From: Geodermatophilus amargosae
Lineage (GTDB): Bacteria; Actinomycetota; Actinomycetes; Mycobacteriales; Geodermatophilaceae
Assembly: GCF_900116515.1 (NCBI RefSeq)
Contig: NZ_FPBA01000009.1
Span: 62,001 to 126,000 of the forward strand
Length of the DNA: 64,000 bases
Reading direction: 5' to 3'
The translations under genes were made by a program, and so were the position numbers. The notes beneath the pieces are model-generated. The model made no database searches. It saw nothing but the letters and a program-made list of their open reading frames with translations, and was not told where the DNA came from. Positions within the stretch are counted from its first letter, which is position 1. Each line of letters begins with the position of its first letter. Shown piece by piece: positions 53,251-61,482 of this stretch.

Positions 53251-54273
53251 TCAGCCGCCGGCGAGGGCGGCCAGGCGGTCGCCGACCTCGGCGGTGCGGA
53301 CCTGCGCCTGCGGGTCGCGGGTCGACAGGTCGAAGGCGACGGCGGCGTTGACCTTGCGCGCGAGGTCGGCGGAGCCCAGGTGCTCGAGCAGCAGGCCCAC
53401 CGAGAGCACCGTCGCCGTCGGGTCGGCGATGCCCTTGCCGGCGATGTCGGGCGCCGAGCCGTGCACGGGCTCGAACATGCTCGGGTTGGTGCCCGAGACG
53501 TCGAGGTTGCCGCTGGCGGCCAGGCCGATGCCGCCGGTCACCGCGGCGGCGACGTCGGTGACGATGTCGCCGAAGAGGTTGTCGGTGACGATGACGTCGT
53601 AGCGGCCCGGGTCGGTGATGAAGAACATCGAGGCCGCGTCCACGTGCTGGTAGGCCACGGTGACCTCGGGGAACTCCGCGGCCACCTCCTCGACCGTCCG
53701 CGACCACAGCGACCCGGCGTGGGTGAGCACGTTGGTCTTGTGGATCAGCGTCAGGTGCCGGCGCGGCCGCGCCTGCGCCCGCTCGAGGGCGTACCGGACG
53801 ACCCGCTCCACGCCGAAGGCGGTGTTGAGGCTGACCTCGGTGGCGATCTCGTGCGGGGTGTCGCGGCGCAGCACGCCGCCGTTGCCCACGTAGGGCCCCT
53901 CGGTGCCCTCGCGGACGCACAGCATGTCGATGCCGCCCGGGTCGGCCAGCGGGCTGCGGACACCGTCGTAGAGCTTGGCCGGGCGCAGGTTCACGTGGTG
54001 GTCGAGCTCGAAGCGCAGCCGGAGAAGCAGCCCGCGCTCGAGGATCCCCGGCGGCACGCCCGGGTCGCCGATCGCGCCGAGCAGGATCGCGTCGTGCCCG
54101 CGCAGCTCGTCGAGCACGGAGTCGGGCAGCAGCTCACCGGTCCGCTGCCACCGGGTGGCGCCCAGGTCGTAGTCCGTCGTCTCCAGGTCGGGGGCGACGG
54201 ACCGGAGGACCTTGAGGCCCTCGGCGACCACCTCGGGGCCGATGCCGTCTCCCGCGATCACAGCCAGGCGCAT
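53251..54273 (-). CDS. leuB: 3-isopropylmalate dehydrogenase
   Basis: A 340-residue decarboxylating dehydrogenase of leucine synthesis. Family motifs are [39 protein letters not shown], the catalytic Lys/Asp regions [13 protein letters not shown] and [17 protein letters not shown], and [17 protein letters not shown] for NAD binding. It starts 15 bases after serA. The downstream cimA has its own promoter and leader. Confidence 0.94.
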   Translation of the reverse strand: MRLAVIAGDGIGPEVVAEGLKVLRSVAPDLETTDYDLGATRWQRTGELLPDSVLDELRGHDAILLGAIGDPGVPPGILERGLLLRLRFELDHHVNLRPAKLYDGVRSPLADPGGIDMLCVREGTEGPYVGNGGVLRRDTPHEIATEVSLNTAFGVERVVRYALERAQARPRRHLTLIHKTNVLTHAGSLWSRTVEEVAAEFPEVTVAYQHVDAASMFFITDPGRYDVIVTDNLFGDIVTDVAAAVTGGIGLAASGNLDVSGTNPSMFEPVHGSAPDIAGKGIADPTATVLSVGLLLEHLGSADLARKVNAAVAFDLSTRDPQAQVRTAEVGDRLAALAGG

Positions 54274-54288
54274 GGCGAGGACCCTAGG

Positions 54289-55899
54289 TCAGCGCGGGTC
54301 GAGGTCGGCCGAGCGGGCCTCGCGCGCGCCGATCCGGCCGGCGATGTCGGCGAGCAGGTCGGTACCGACCGGGCTGTCGACGGTCACCGCCATGAGCGCC
54401 TCGCCGCCGCGGGTGGTGCGGCTGACCTGCGCCCCGGCGATGTTCACGCCAGCCTCCCCCAGCCTCGCGCCGACCGTGCCGACGACGCCGGGGCGATCGG
54501 TGTAGACGAAGAACAGCAGGTGGCCCGACAGGTCGAGGTCCATGTCGAAGCCGTCGACCTCGACGAGCTTGGGCACCTGGTTCTTCCCGAAGAGCGTCCC
54601 GGAGACGGCGACCTCGCGGCCGTCGGCCATGACGCCGTGCACCCGGACCAGGTTGCGGTAGTCGGGGCTCTCGACGTCGCTGGTGAGCGTCACCTCGAGC
54701 CCGCGCTGCTGGGCCAGCAGCGGCGCGTTGACGTAGGTGACCTGCTCTTCGACGACGTCGGAGAAGACGCCCTTGAGCACCGCCAGCTGCAGGACCGACA
54801 CGTCGAACTCGGCGAGCTTGCCGCGGACGTCGACGGTGACCGACTGGGCCAGGCCCCCGGCGACGGCGGTGAACACCGTGCCCAGCTTCTCGGCCAGCGG
54901 CAGCCCGGGCCGCACGTCCTCGGCGACGATGCCGGCGGCCTGGACGTTGACCGCGTCGGGCACGAACTCGCCCTGCAGCGCGAGGCGGACCGAGTGGGCG
55001 ACGGCGGTGCCGGCCTTGTCCTGCGCCTCCGTCGTCGAGGCGCCCAGGTGCGGGGTGACGACGGTGTTGGGCAGCCCGAACAGCGGGCTGTCTGTGGTCG
55101 GCTCCGTGGCGAACACGTCGATCCCGGCGGCGCCGACCTGCCCCGACCGCAGTGCGTCGGCCAGCGCGGCCTCGTCGACCAGCCCGCCACGGGCGGCGTT
55201 GACGATGATCACGCCGCGCTTGGTGGTGGCCAGCTCGCCGGCGCCGATCAGCCCGAGCGTCTCCGGCGTCCTGGGCAGGTGGATCGTGATGAAGTCCGCC
55301 TCCCGCAGCAGCTCCTCCAGCGACACCATCCGCACCCCGAGCTGCGCGGCCCGGCCGGGCTGGATGTAGGGGTCGTAGGCGATCAGCGTGGTGCCGAAGG
55401 CGGCCAGGCGCTGGGCGACCAGCTGGCCGATGCGGCCGAGGCCGACGACGCCGACCACCTTGTCGGTGACCTCGACACCCATGAACTGCGACCGCTTCCA
55501 GGAGCCCTCGCGCAGCGACGCGTCGGCGGCGGGGATCTGGCGGGCGGCGGCCAGGAGCAGGGCGACGGCGTGCTCGGCGGCGCTGACGATGTTCGACGTC
55601 GGGGCGTTGACCACCATGACGCCGCGCTCGGTGGCGGCGGCGACGTCGACGTTGTCCAGGCCGATGCCGGCGCGGGCGACCACCTTGAGGTTGGGCGCCG
55701 CGGCGAGGGCCTCGGCGTCGATCCGGGTGGCGCTGCGGATCATGACCGCGGCGGCGTCGGCCAGGGCGGGCAGCAGCGCGGACCGGTCGGCGCCGTCGAC
55801 GGAGCGGATCTCGACGTCGGTGCCCAGGACCTCCAGGACGCTCGGGGCGAGTTCCTCGGCGATCAGGACGACGGGCGCGGTCTCGGTCACGGGGTCCAC
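54289..55899 (-). CDS. serA: D-3-phosphoglycerate dehydrogenase (long form)
   Basis: A 536-residue first enzyme of serine synthesis. The catalytic and NAD domains carry [40 protein letters not shown] (Rossmann loop), [13 protein letters not shown] and [12 protein letters not shown] (catalytic His). An ASB regulatory domain (residues about 320-455) and a C-terminal ACT domain ([21 protein letters not shown]) are both present, as in the serine-inhibited mycobacterial enzyme. Start GTG at 55899; a second GTG three codons later is possible. Confidence 0.94.
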   Translation of the reverse strand: MDPVTETAPVVLIAEELAPSVLEVLGTDVEIRSVDGADRSALLPALADAAAVMIRSATRIDAEALAAAPNLKVVARAGIGLDNVDVAAATERGVMVVNAPTSNIVSAAEHAVALLLAAARQIPAADASLREGSWKRSQFMGVEVTDKVVGVVGLGRIGQLVAQRLAAFGTTLIAYDPYIQPGRAAQLGVRMVSLEELLREADFITIHLPRTPETLGLIGAGELATTKRGVIIVNAARGGLVDEAALADALRSGQVGAAGIDVFATEPTTDSPLFGLPNTVVTPHLGASTTEAQDKAGTAVAHSVRLALQGEFVPDAVNVQAAGIVAEDVRPGLPLAEKLGTVFTAVAGGLAQSVTVDVRGKLAEFDVSVLQLAVLKGVFSDVVEEQVTYVNAPLLAQQRGLEVTLTSDVESPDYRNLVRVHGVMADGREVAVSGTLFGKNQVPKLVEVDGFDMDLDLSGHLLFFVYTDRPGVVGTVGARLGEAGVNIAGAQVSRTTRGGEALMAVTVDSPVGTDLLADIAGRIGAREARSADLDPR

Positions 55900-56084
55900 A
55901 GCGTAGGGACGTGGCGGGCTGTTCCCGCTCCCGCCCTGCTCGGGGCCCGGTCACGGCGTGGGAACGGCACGCCTCAGAGGTCACAGTCCCGCCCCGGTGG
56001 GGGTGGGCTGCTTGCCCGTGCCGGACCGCGCCCGCATCCTGGCGCGCGACGCGCCGCACCAGGGGGCGCCCGCGGGAGGGAACC

Positions 56085-56918
56085 ATGACGGACTTCGGCA
56101 AGGACCAGGGCGGGGCCTCGGCCTCCGGCCAGGGTCAGCCCTCGGACCAGCAGTACGGCCAGCAGGGCCACGAGCAGCAGGGCCACGAGCAGGAGGGGTA
56201 CGGGCAGCCGGGCCAGAGCCAGCCGGGAGGCCAGCCGTACGGCCAGGCCCAGCCCTACGGCCAGCAGGGCTACGAGCAGCAGGGCTACGGGCAGCAGGGC
56301 TACGGCCAGACGCAGCCCTACGGTCAGCAGCCGTACGGCCAGCAGGGTTACGGGCAGCAGGGCTACGAGCAGCAGGGCTACGGCCAGCAGGGCTACGGCC
56401 AGGCCCAGCAGTACGGGCAGCAGTACGGCCAGTACGGACAGGGCGGTGTCCCGGCCAAGCCCGGCGGCGTCGTGACGGCCGCGGTGCTGGGTTTCGTCTT
56501 CGGCGCGCTCGGGGTGCTGGTCAGCCTGCTGGCGATCTTCGCCGGCGCGGTGGCCAGCGGTGCCGGCGACGAACTGGACCAGGAGATCCCCGGCCTGGGG
56601 GTCGCTGCCGGTGCCGTCGGCGGCCTGATCCTGGTGTTCGGCCTGCTCGCGCTGGCCTGGACCGTCGTCATGATCTGGGGCTCGGTGTGGGCACTGACCG
56701 GGCGCAGCCGGGTGATGCTGCTGGTCGGCGGCTCCATCGCCCTGGCCTTCCTGCTGTTCGGCCTGATCGGCAACATCGCCGACGCCGGCAACGTCGGGGC
56801 GGGCAACATCATCACCAGCCTGCTGTTCTTCCTGGCCGCGCTGGCGATCGTCGTCCTGCTGTCGCTGAAGCCGGCCGCCGCGTTCTTCGCGGCGCACCGC
56901 GCCCGCCGCGGCCGCTGA
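56085..56918 (+). CDS. Membrane protein with Q/G/Y-repeat N-terminal tail
   Basis: A 277-residue protein. Residues 1-122 are low-complexity, built of QQGYGQ, QQGYEQ and QPYGQ units. Residues 125-277 contain about four membrane segments ([85 protein letters not shown]). GGGAGGG precedes the ATG. A second gene of the same plan follows at 57037. No known domain is recognised. Similar Pro/Gln/Gly/Tyr-tailed membrane proteins are common in actinobacteria, without firm function. Confidence 0.8.
   Translation: MTDFGKDQGGASASGQGQPSDQQYGQQGHEQQGHEQEGYGQPGQSQPGGQPYGQAQPYGQQGYEQQGYGQQGYGQTQPYGQQPYGQQGYGQQGYEQQGYGQQGYGQAQQYGQQYGQYGQGGVPAKPGGVVTAAVLGFVFGALGVLVSLLAIFAGAVASGAGDELDQEIPGLGVAAGAVGGLILVFGLLALAWTVVMIWGSVWALTGRSRVMLLVGGSIALAFLLFGLIGNIADAGNVGAGNIITSLLFFLAALAIVVLLSLKPAAAFFAAHRARRGR
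56150..56446 (+). repeat. Coding tandem repeats for the Q/G/Y tail
   Basis: About 20 imperfect units of 9-15 bases, mostly CAGCAGGGCTACGG and variants with GAG or CCG, all in frame. Unit order is irregular, which suggests growth and shrinkage by slippage or recombination. Confidence 0.8.
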
Positions 56919-57036
56919 TCGCGTTCACCCGTGGGGGTCCGCCGACGACGGCGGGCCCCCACGGTCGTCCCCGTGCCGCTATGGTCCGCCGCCGGTCGCC
57001 GACCGGGCGCCCGCCACTCCAGGAGGAAAGCAGAGC

Positions 57037-57597
57037 ATGACCAGCCCCAGCTTCGACAAGAACACCCCGCAGGGCGGTCAGCCCTACGGCGCGCCCGGCC
57101 AGCAGCCCTACGGCCAGCAGCCCTACGGCCAGCAGGGCTACGGCCCGGCGCCGTACGGCGGCGGCTTCGGCGGCCCGTCGCCGTTCGGCGGCGCCCCGGG
57201 CGGCCAGCGGCCCACCCCGGTGACCGTCGCGGCGATCCTCGGCATCGTCATCGGTGGCCTCGGCACCCTCGGCGGCCTGATCTCGCTCACCGGTCTGGGT
57301 CTGGTCTTCGCGTTCGACGCGATCCTCGGGCTGCTCCTCCTGCTGTCCGTGGCCACCGCGATCGTGGTGCTCGTCGGCGGCATCCAGACGCTCATGGGGA
57401 AGTCGCCCAAGCTGCTGGTCTACGGCAGCTACGCCTCCATCGGCGTGCAGCTGCTCTACCTGCTCTGGTCGGCGATCAGTGGCTGGGGCTTCGCCTTCAC
57501 CGGCCTGCTCGGGTTCATCATCCCGATCGCGATCGTCGTGCTCCTGCGGCAGCCGCCGGCCAGGCAGTACTACGCCTCGCGCGGCATGGCCTACTGA
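57037..57597 (+). CDS. Second membrane protein with Q/G/Y-rich tail
   Basis: A 186-residue protein. Residues 1-60 are low-complexity with [15 protein letters not shown] and Gly/Pro-rich continuation. Three to four membrane segments follow (VTVAAILGIVIGGLGTLGGLI, LVFAFDAILGLLLLLSVATAIVVLVG, YGSYASIGVQLLYLLWSAI, FTGLLGFIIPIAIVVLL). AGGAGGAAA lies before the ATG. It appears to be a shorter paralogue of the preceding gene, in tandem. Function is unknown. Confidence 0.78.
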   Translation: MTSPSFDKNTPQGGQPYGAPGQQPYGQQPYGQQGYGPAPYGGGFGGPSPFGGAPGGQRPTPVTVAAILGIVIGGLGTLGGLISLTGLGLVFAFDAILGLLLLLSVATAIVVLVGGIQTLMGKSPKLLVYGSYASIGVQLLYLLWSAISGWGFAFTGLLGFIIPIAIVVLLRQPPARQYYASRGMAY

Positions 57598-57615
57598 CCT
57601 CCTGCACGGACGAGA

Positions 57616-57649
57616 ACGGCCCCCGCTGCCTGCTGGCAGCGGGGGCCGT
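57616..57649. terminator. Terminator between the Q/G/Y gene and ilvC
   Basis: A perfect 15-bp stem (arm ACGGCCCCCGCTGCC) with loop TGCT lies 19 bases after the stop at 57597. It sits between convergent genes and can act on both strands. No long T-run is present. Confidence 0.85.
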
Positions 57650-57663
57650 CTCCGTGTGCACGG

Positions 57664-57713
57664 CCCCCTCGCAGGGGCCCGCCGCGAGCGTGCGAGCGGT
57701 GGGGGCGAGGGGG
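57664..57713 (-). terminator. Weaker hairpin directly after ilvC
   Basis: CCCCCTCGC (57664-57672) pairs with GCGAGGGGG (57705-57713) across a 32-base GC-rich loop, eight bases beyond the ilvC stop. It may assist termination of the ilv operon. Confidence 0.4.
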
Positions 57714-57720
57714 TCCTCGT

Positions 57721-58791
<1,071 letters not shown>

Positions 58792-59319
58792 TCAGGCGCT
58801 GCGGTCGACCGGGCGCAAGGTACCGGCGCCGCTCATCGATCGCGGCCCCCGGCCGAGGGCGACGGTGCCCGACTGCGCCATCTCCTTGATCCCCAGCGGG
58901 GCGAGGACGGCGAGGAGGGCCTGGAGCTTGTCCGGGGTGCCGGTGGCCTCGAGGGTCACGGTGTCGGTGTTGACGTCGACGACGCGGGCGCGGAACAGCT
59001 CGGCGGTCTGCAGCACGGTGGTGCGCTCGGCCATCGCCGCGCGCACCTTGACCAGCAGCAGCTCGCGCTGGACCGCGGCGCCGCCGTCCAGTTCGACGAT
59101 CTTGATGACCTCGACCAGCTTGTTCAGCTGCTTGGTCACCTGCTCCAGCGGTGCGGACTCCGCGTCGACGACGATCGTCATGCGCGAGAGGTCGGGGTTC
59201 TCGGTCGGCCCGACGGCCAGCGACTCGATGTTGAACGCGCGCCGGCTGAACAGCGCCGAGACGCGGGCCAGGACACCCGACTTGTTCTCGACCAGGACGG
59301 ACAGGGTGTGGCGGGTCAT
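58792..59319 (-). CDS. ilvN: Acetolactate synthase small (regulatory) subunit
   Basis: A 175-residue regulatory subunit that gives valine feedback to IlvB. The N-terminal ACT domain reads HTLSVLVENKSGVLARVSALF...FNIESLAVGPTE, followed by the ALS_ss_C domain (RELLLVKVRA, EATGTPDKLQALLAVL). It starts nine bases after the ilvB stop. Confidence 0.95.
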   Translation of the reverse strand: MTRHTLSVLVENKSGVLARVSALFSRRAFNIESLAVGPTENPDLSRMTIVVDAESAPLEQVTKQLNKLVEVIKIVELDGGAAVQRELLLVKVRAAMAERTTVLQTAELFRARVVDVNTDTVTLEATGTPDKLQALLAVLAPLGIKEMAQSGTVALGRGPRSMSGAGTLRPVDRSA

Positions 59320-59328
59320 GTCGTCCCC

Positions 59329-61197
59329 TCAGACCTGGTTGTCGCCGAAGACCGGGCGCAGGTCGCGCGCGGCCAGGATGTCGTCGTTGCTCGAGCCCGC
59401 GGCGACCATGGGCCACACCTGGGCGTCGGCGCCGACGACGAAGTCGATGACCACCGGGGCGTCGGTGATCGCCATGGCCTTCTCGATGACGGCGTCGACG
59501 TCGTCCTTGGCCTCGCAGCGCAGGCCGACGCAGCCGAGGGCCTCGGCCAGGGCGACGAAGTCGGGGATGCGCACCGGCTTCGGCGTCCCGTCGGGTTGCT
59601 GAGCGTGCAGGCGGGTGTTGGAGTACCGGCCCTCGTAGAAGAGGGTCTGCCACTGCCGGACCATGCCGAGGTTGCCGTTGTTGATGACGGCGACCTTGAT
59701 CGGGATGCCCTCGATGGCGCAGGTGGCCAGCTCCTGGTTGGTCATCTGGAAGCAGCCGTCGCCGTCGATGGCCCACACCGTGGTGTCCGGGCAGCCGTAC
59801 TTGGCCCCCATGGCCGCGGGGACGGCGTAGCCCATCGTCCCGGCGCCGCCGCTGTTGAGCCAGGTGCCCGGCTTCTCGTACCGGATGAACTGCGCGGCCC
59901 ACATCTGGTGCTGGCCGACGCCGGAGGTGTAGATCGCGTCCGGGCCGGCGATCGTGCCGATCCGCTCGATGACGTACTGCGGCGACAGCGCGCCGTCCTC
60001 CGGCTCGTCGTAGCCCAGCGGGTAGCGCGTGCGCCAGTCGTCGAGCTGCTCCCACCAGGCGGCGAGGTCCGGCGTGCGGCCGGCGGCGTGCTCGGCCCGC
60101 AGCGCGGTCACCAGCTCGGCGATCGTCTCCTTGGCGTCACCGACGATCGGCACGTCGGCCTTGCGGTTCTTGCCGATCTCGGCGGGGTCGATGTCGGCGT
60201 GCACCACCTGCGCGCCGGGCGCGAAGGTCGACAGCTCGCCGGTGACCCGGTCGTCGAAGCGGGCGCCGAGCGCGACGAGGACGTCGGACTTCTGCAGCGC
60301 GGTGACCGCGGCGACGGTGCCGTGCATGCCGGGCATCCCCAGGTGCTGCGGCGAGCTGTCGGGGAACGCGCCGCGGGCCATGAGGGTGGTGACGACGGGC
60401 GCGCCGGTGAGCGCGGCCAGCTCGGCGAGCTCCTCGGTGGCGCCGGCCTTGAGCACGCCGCCGCCCACGTAGAGGACCGGGCGGCGCGCGCCGGCGATCA
60501 TCGCCGCGGCCTCGCGCACCTGCTTGCCGTGCGGGCGGGTGGTCGGCTTGTAGCCGGGCAGGTCCATCCGCGGCGGCCAGGAGAAGTCGGTGGTGGCCTG
60601 CAGGACGTCCTTGGGGATGTCGACCAGGACCGGGCCGGGACGGCCGGTGGCGGCCAGGTGGAAGGCCTCGGCGATCCGCTGCGGGATCTCCGCGGCGTCG
60701 GTGACCAGGAAGTTGTGCTTGGTGATCGGCATCGTGATGCCGCGGATGTCGGCCTCCTGGAAGGCGTCGGTGCCGATCGCCGCGCTGGGGACCTGGCCGG
60801 TGATGGCCACGATCGGGACCGAGTCCATGTAGGCGTCGGCCAGCGGGGTCACCAGGTTGGTCGCGCCCGGGCCGGAGGTGGCCATGCAGACGCCGACCCG
60901 GCCGGTGGCCTGGGCGTACCCGGTGGCCGCGTGCCCCGCGCCCTGCTCGTGCCGGACGAGGACGTGCCGCACGCGTGAGTCGAACAGCGGGTCGTAGGCC
61001 GGGAGGATCGCCCCGCCCGGGATGCCGAAGACCACCTCGACGCCCACTGCCTCGAGCGAGCGGACCAGGCTCTGCGCGCCGGTGATCCCGGTCGCGGGCT
61101 CGGCGGCGGACTCGGCGATGGAGCGGGCCGTCGTCTCGACGCCGGTGAGGGCGGCTGCGGCCTCTCGGGTGGCGGACTCGCTCGGGGTGGTGGTCAT
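59329..61197 (-). CDS. ilvB: Acetolactate synthase large subunit
   Basis: A 622-residue thiamine-diphosphate enzyme that condenses pyruvate with pyruvate or 2-oxobutyrate. The catalytic Glu lies in [41 protein letters not shown] and the ThDP/Mg motif [22 protein letters not shown]...[14 protein letters not shown] are intact. An Ala/Thr-rich 35-residue N-terminal extension precedes the core. ATG at 61197 has AGGAG ten bases upstream. Expression is probably controlled by the leader attenuator and the palindrome upstream. Confidence 0.96.
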   Translation of the reverse strand: MTTTPSESATREAAAALTGVETTARSIAESAAEPATGITGAQSLVRSLEAVGVEVVFGIPGGAILPAYDPLFDSRVRHVLVRHEQGAGHAATGYAQATGRVGVCMATSGPGATNLVTPLADAYMDSVPIVAITGQVPSAAIGTDAFQEADIRGITMPITKHNFLVTDAAEIPQRIAEAFHLAATGRPGPVLVDIPKDVLQATTDFSWPPRMDLPGYKPTTRPHGKQVREAAAMIAGARRPVLYVGGGVLKAGATEELAELAALTGAPVVTTLMARGAFPDSSPQHLGMPGMHGTVAAVTALQKSDVLVALGARFDDRVTGELSTFAPGAQVVHADIDPAEIGKNRKADVPIVGDAKETIAELVTALRAEHAAGRTPDLAAWWEQLDDWRTRYPLGYDEPEDGALSPQYVIERIGTIAGPDAIYTSGVGQHQMWAAQFIRYEKPGTWLNSGGAGTMGYAVPAAMGAKYGCPDTTVWAIDGDGCFQMTNQELATCAIEGIPIKVAVINNGNLGMVRQWQTLFYEGRYSNTRLHAQQPDGTPKPVRIPDFVALAEALGCVGLRCEAKDDVDAVIEKAMAITDAPVVIDFVVGADAQVWPMVAAGSSNDDILAARDLRPVFGDNQV

Positions 61198-61313
61198 GCT
61201 GGGCGTCTCCTGGGCCGGACGAGCGGGCGGACGTGCGGTTCGGGTGTCTGCTCGGGGCGCGGGGGTGTCCCGGCGGTCCGCCGGGCCGGCCCCGCCCCGG
61301 GCCTCGTGCCAAC

Positions 61314-61345
61314 AAAAAACCCCTCGTGCCGAGGGCACAGAGGGG
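61314..61345 (-). terminator. Attenuator terminator in the ilvB leader
   Basis: On the minus strand CCCCTC-T-GTGCC, loop CTC, GGCAC-GAGGGG forms 11 pairs with one bulged base and is followed by six T (61319-61314). This is a classic intrinsic terminator, 117 bases before the ilvB start. The nine bases of its downstream arm (GGCACGAGG) occur again just after the T-run (61310-61302), so an alternative pairing is possible. Confidence 0.85.
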
Positions 61346-61347
61346 CG

Positions 61348-61377
61348 TAGCGCGTCGGTCGGGCGACCGGCGCGCTA
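61348..61377 (-). promoter_or_regulatory. GC hairpin at the ilvB leader-peptide stop codon
   Basis: TAGCGCG-C-CGGTC pairs with GACCG-A-CGCGCTA with one mismatch and loop GCCC. Its first three bases are the stop codon of the leader peptide. Its position and even its sequence (TAGCGCGC...GGTC) match the hairpin in the cimA leader. Confidence 0.6.
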
Positions 61378-61410
61378 GGGGACTACGAGGAGCAGGCAGG
61401 CGGAGGGCAC
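61375..61410 (-). CDS. ilvB leader peptide
   Basis: GTG ... TAG encodes VPSACLLLVVP, with the run Leu-Leu-Leu-Val-Val expected of a branched-chain attenuation peptide. The GTG lies six bases after the -10 hexamer, so a leaderless mRNA is likely. A GTG at 61416 would add two residues but falls before the expected transcription start. Confidence 0.72.
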   Translation of the reverse strand: MPSACLLLVVP

Positions 61411-61416
61411 GGGCAC

Positions 61417-61445
61417 ACTGTGCGCCTCACCCGACCGGACGTCAA
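61417..61445 (-). promoter_or_regulatory. ilvB operon promoter
   Basis: TTGACG (61445-61440) and CACAGT (61422-61417) are separated by exactly 17 bases. Five of six -35 bases match the consensus. The predicted start point is at or near the leader GTG at 61410. Confidence 0.65.
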
Positions 61446-61453
61446 CCACGGCG

Positions 61454-61470
61454 TCCCATCTTGTGGGACC
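61454..61470. promoter_or_regulatory. Candidate IclR operator upstream of the ilvB promoter
   Basis: GTCCCA-TCTTG-TGGGAC (61453-61469) is a perfect 6-bp inverted repeat with a 5-base spacer, eight bases upstream of the -35. The 17 bases from 61454 match 12 of 17 positions of the palindrome at 36263-36279 between leuC and the IclR gene. The location, about 45-60 bases before the start point, is typical of an activator site. Confidence 0.5.
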
Positions 61471-61482
61471 GTGTCGACCGGT

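Noticed and set aside
56150..56446. CRISPR-like or regulatory repeat array
   Set aside because: The repeats are short, in frame and encode the Q/G/Y tail. There are no unique spacers and no cas genes.
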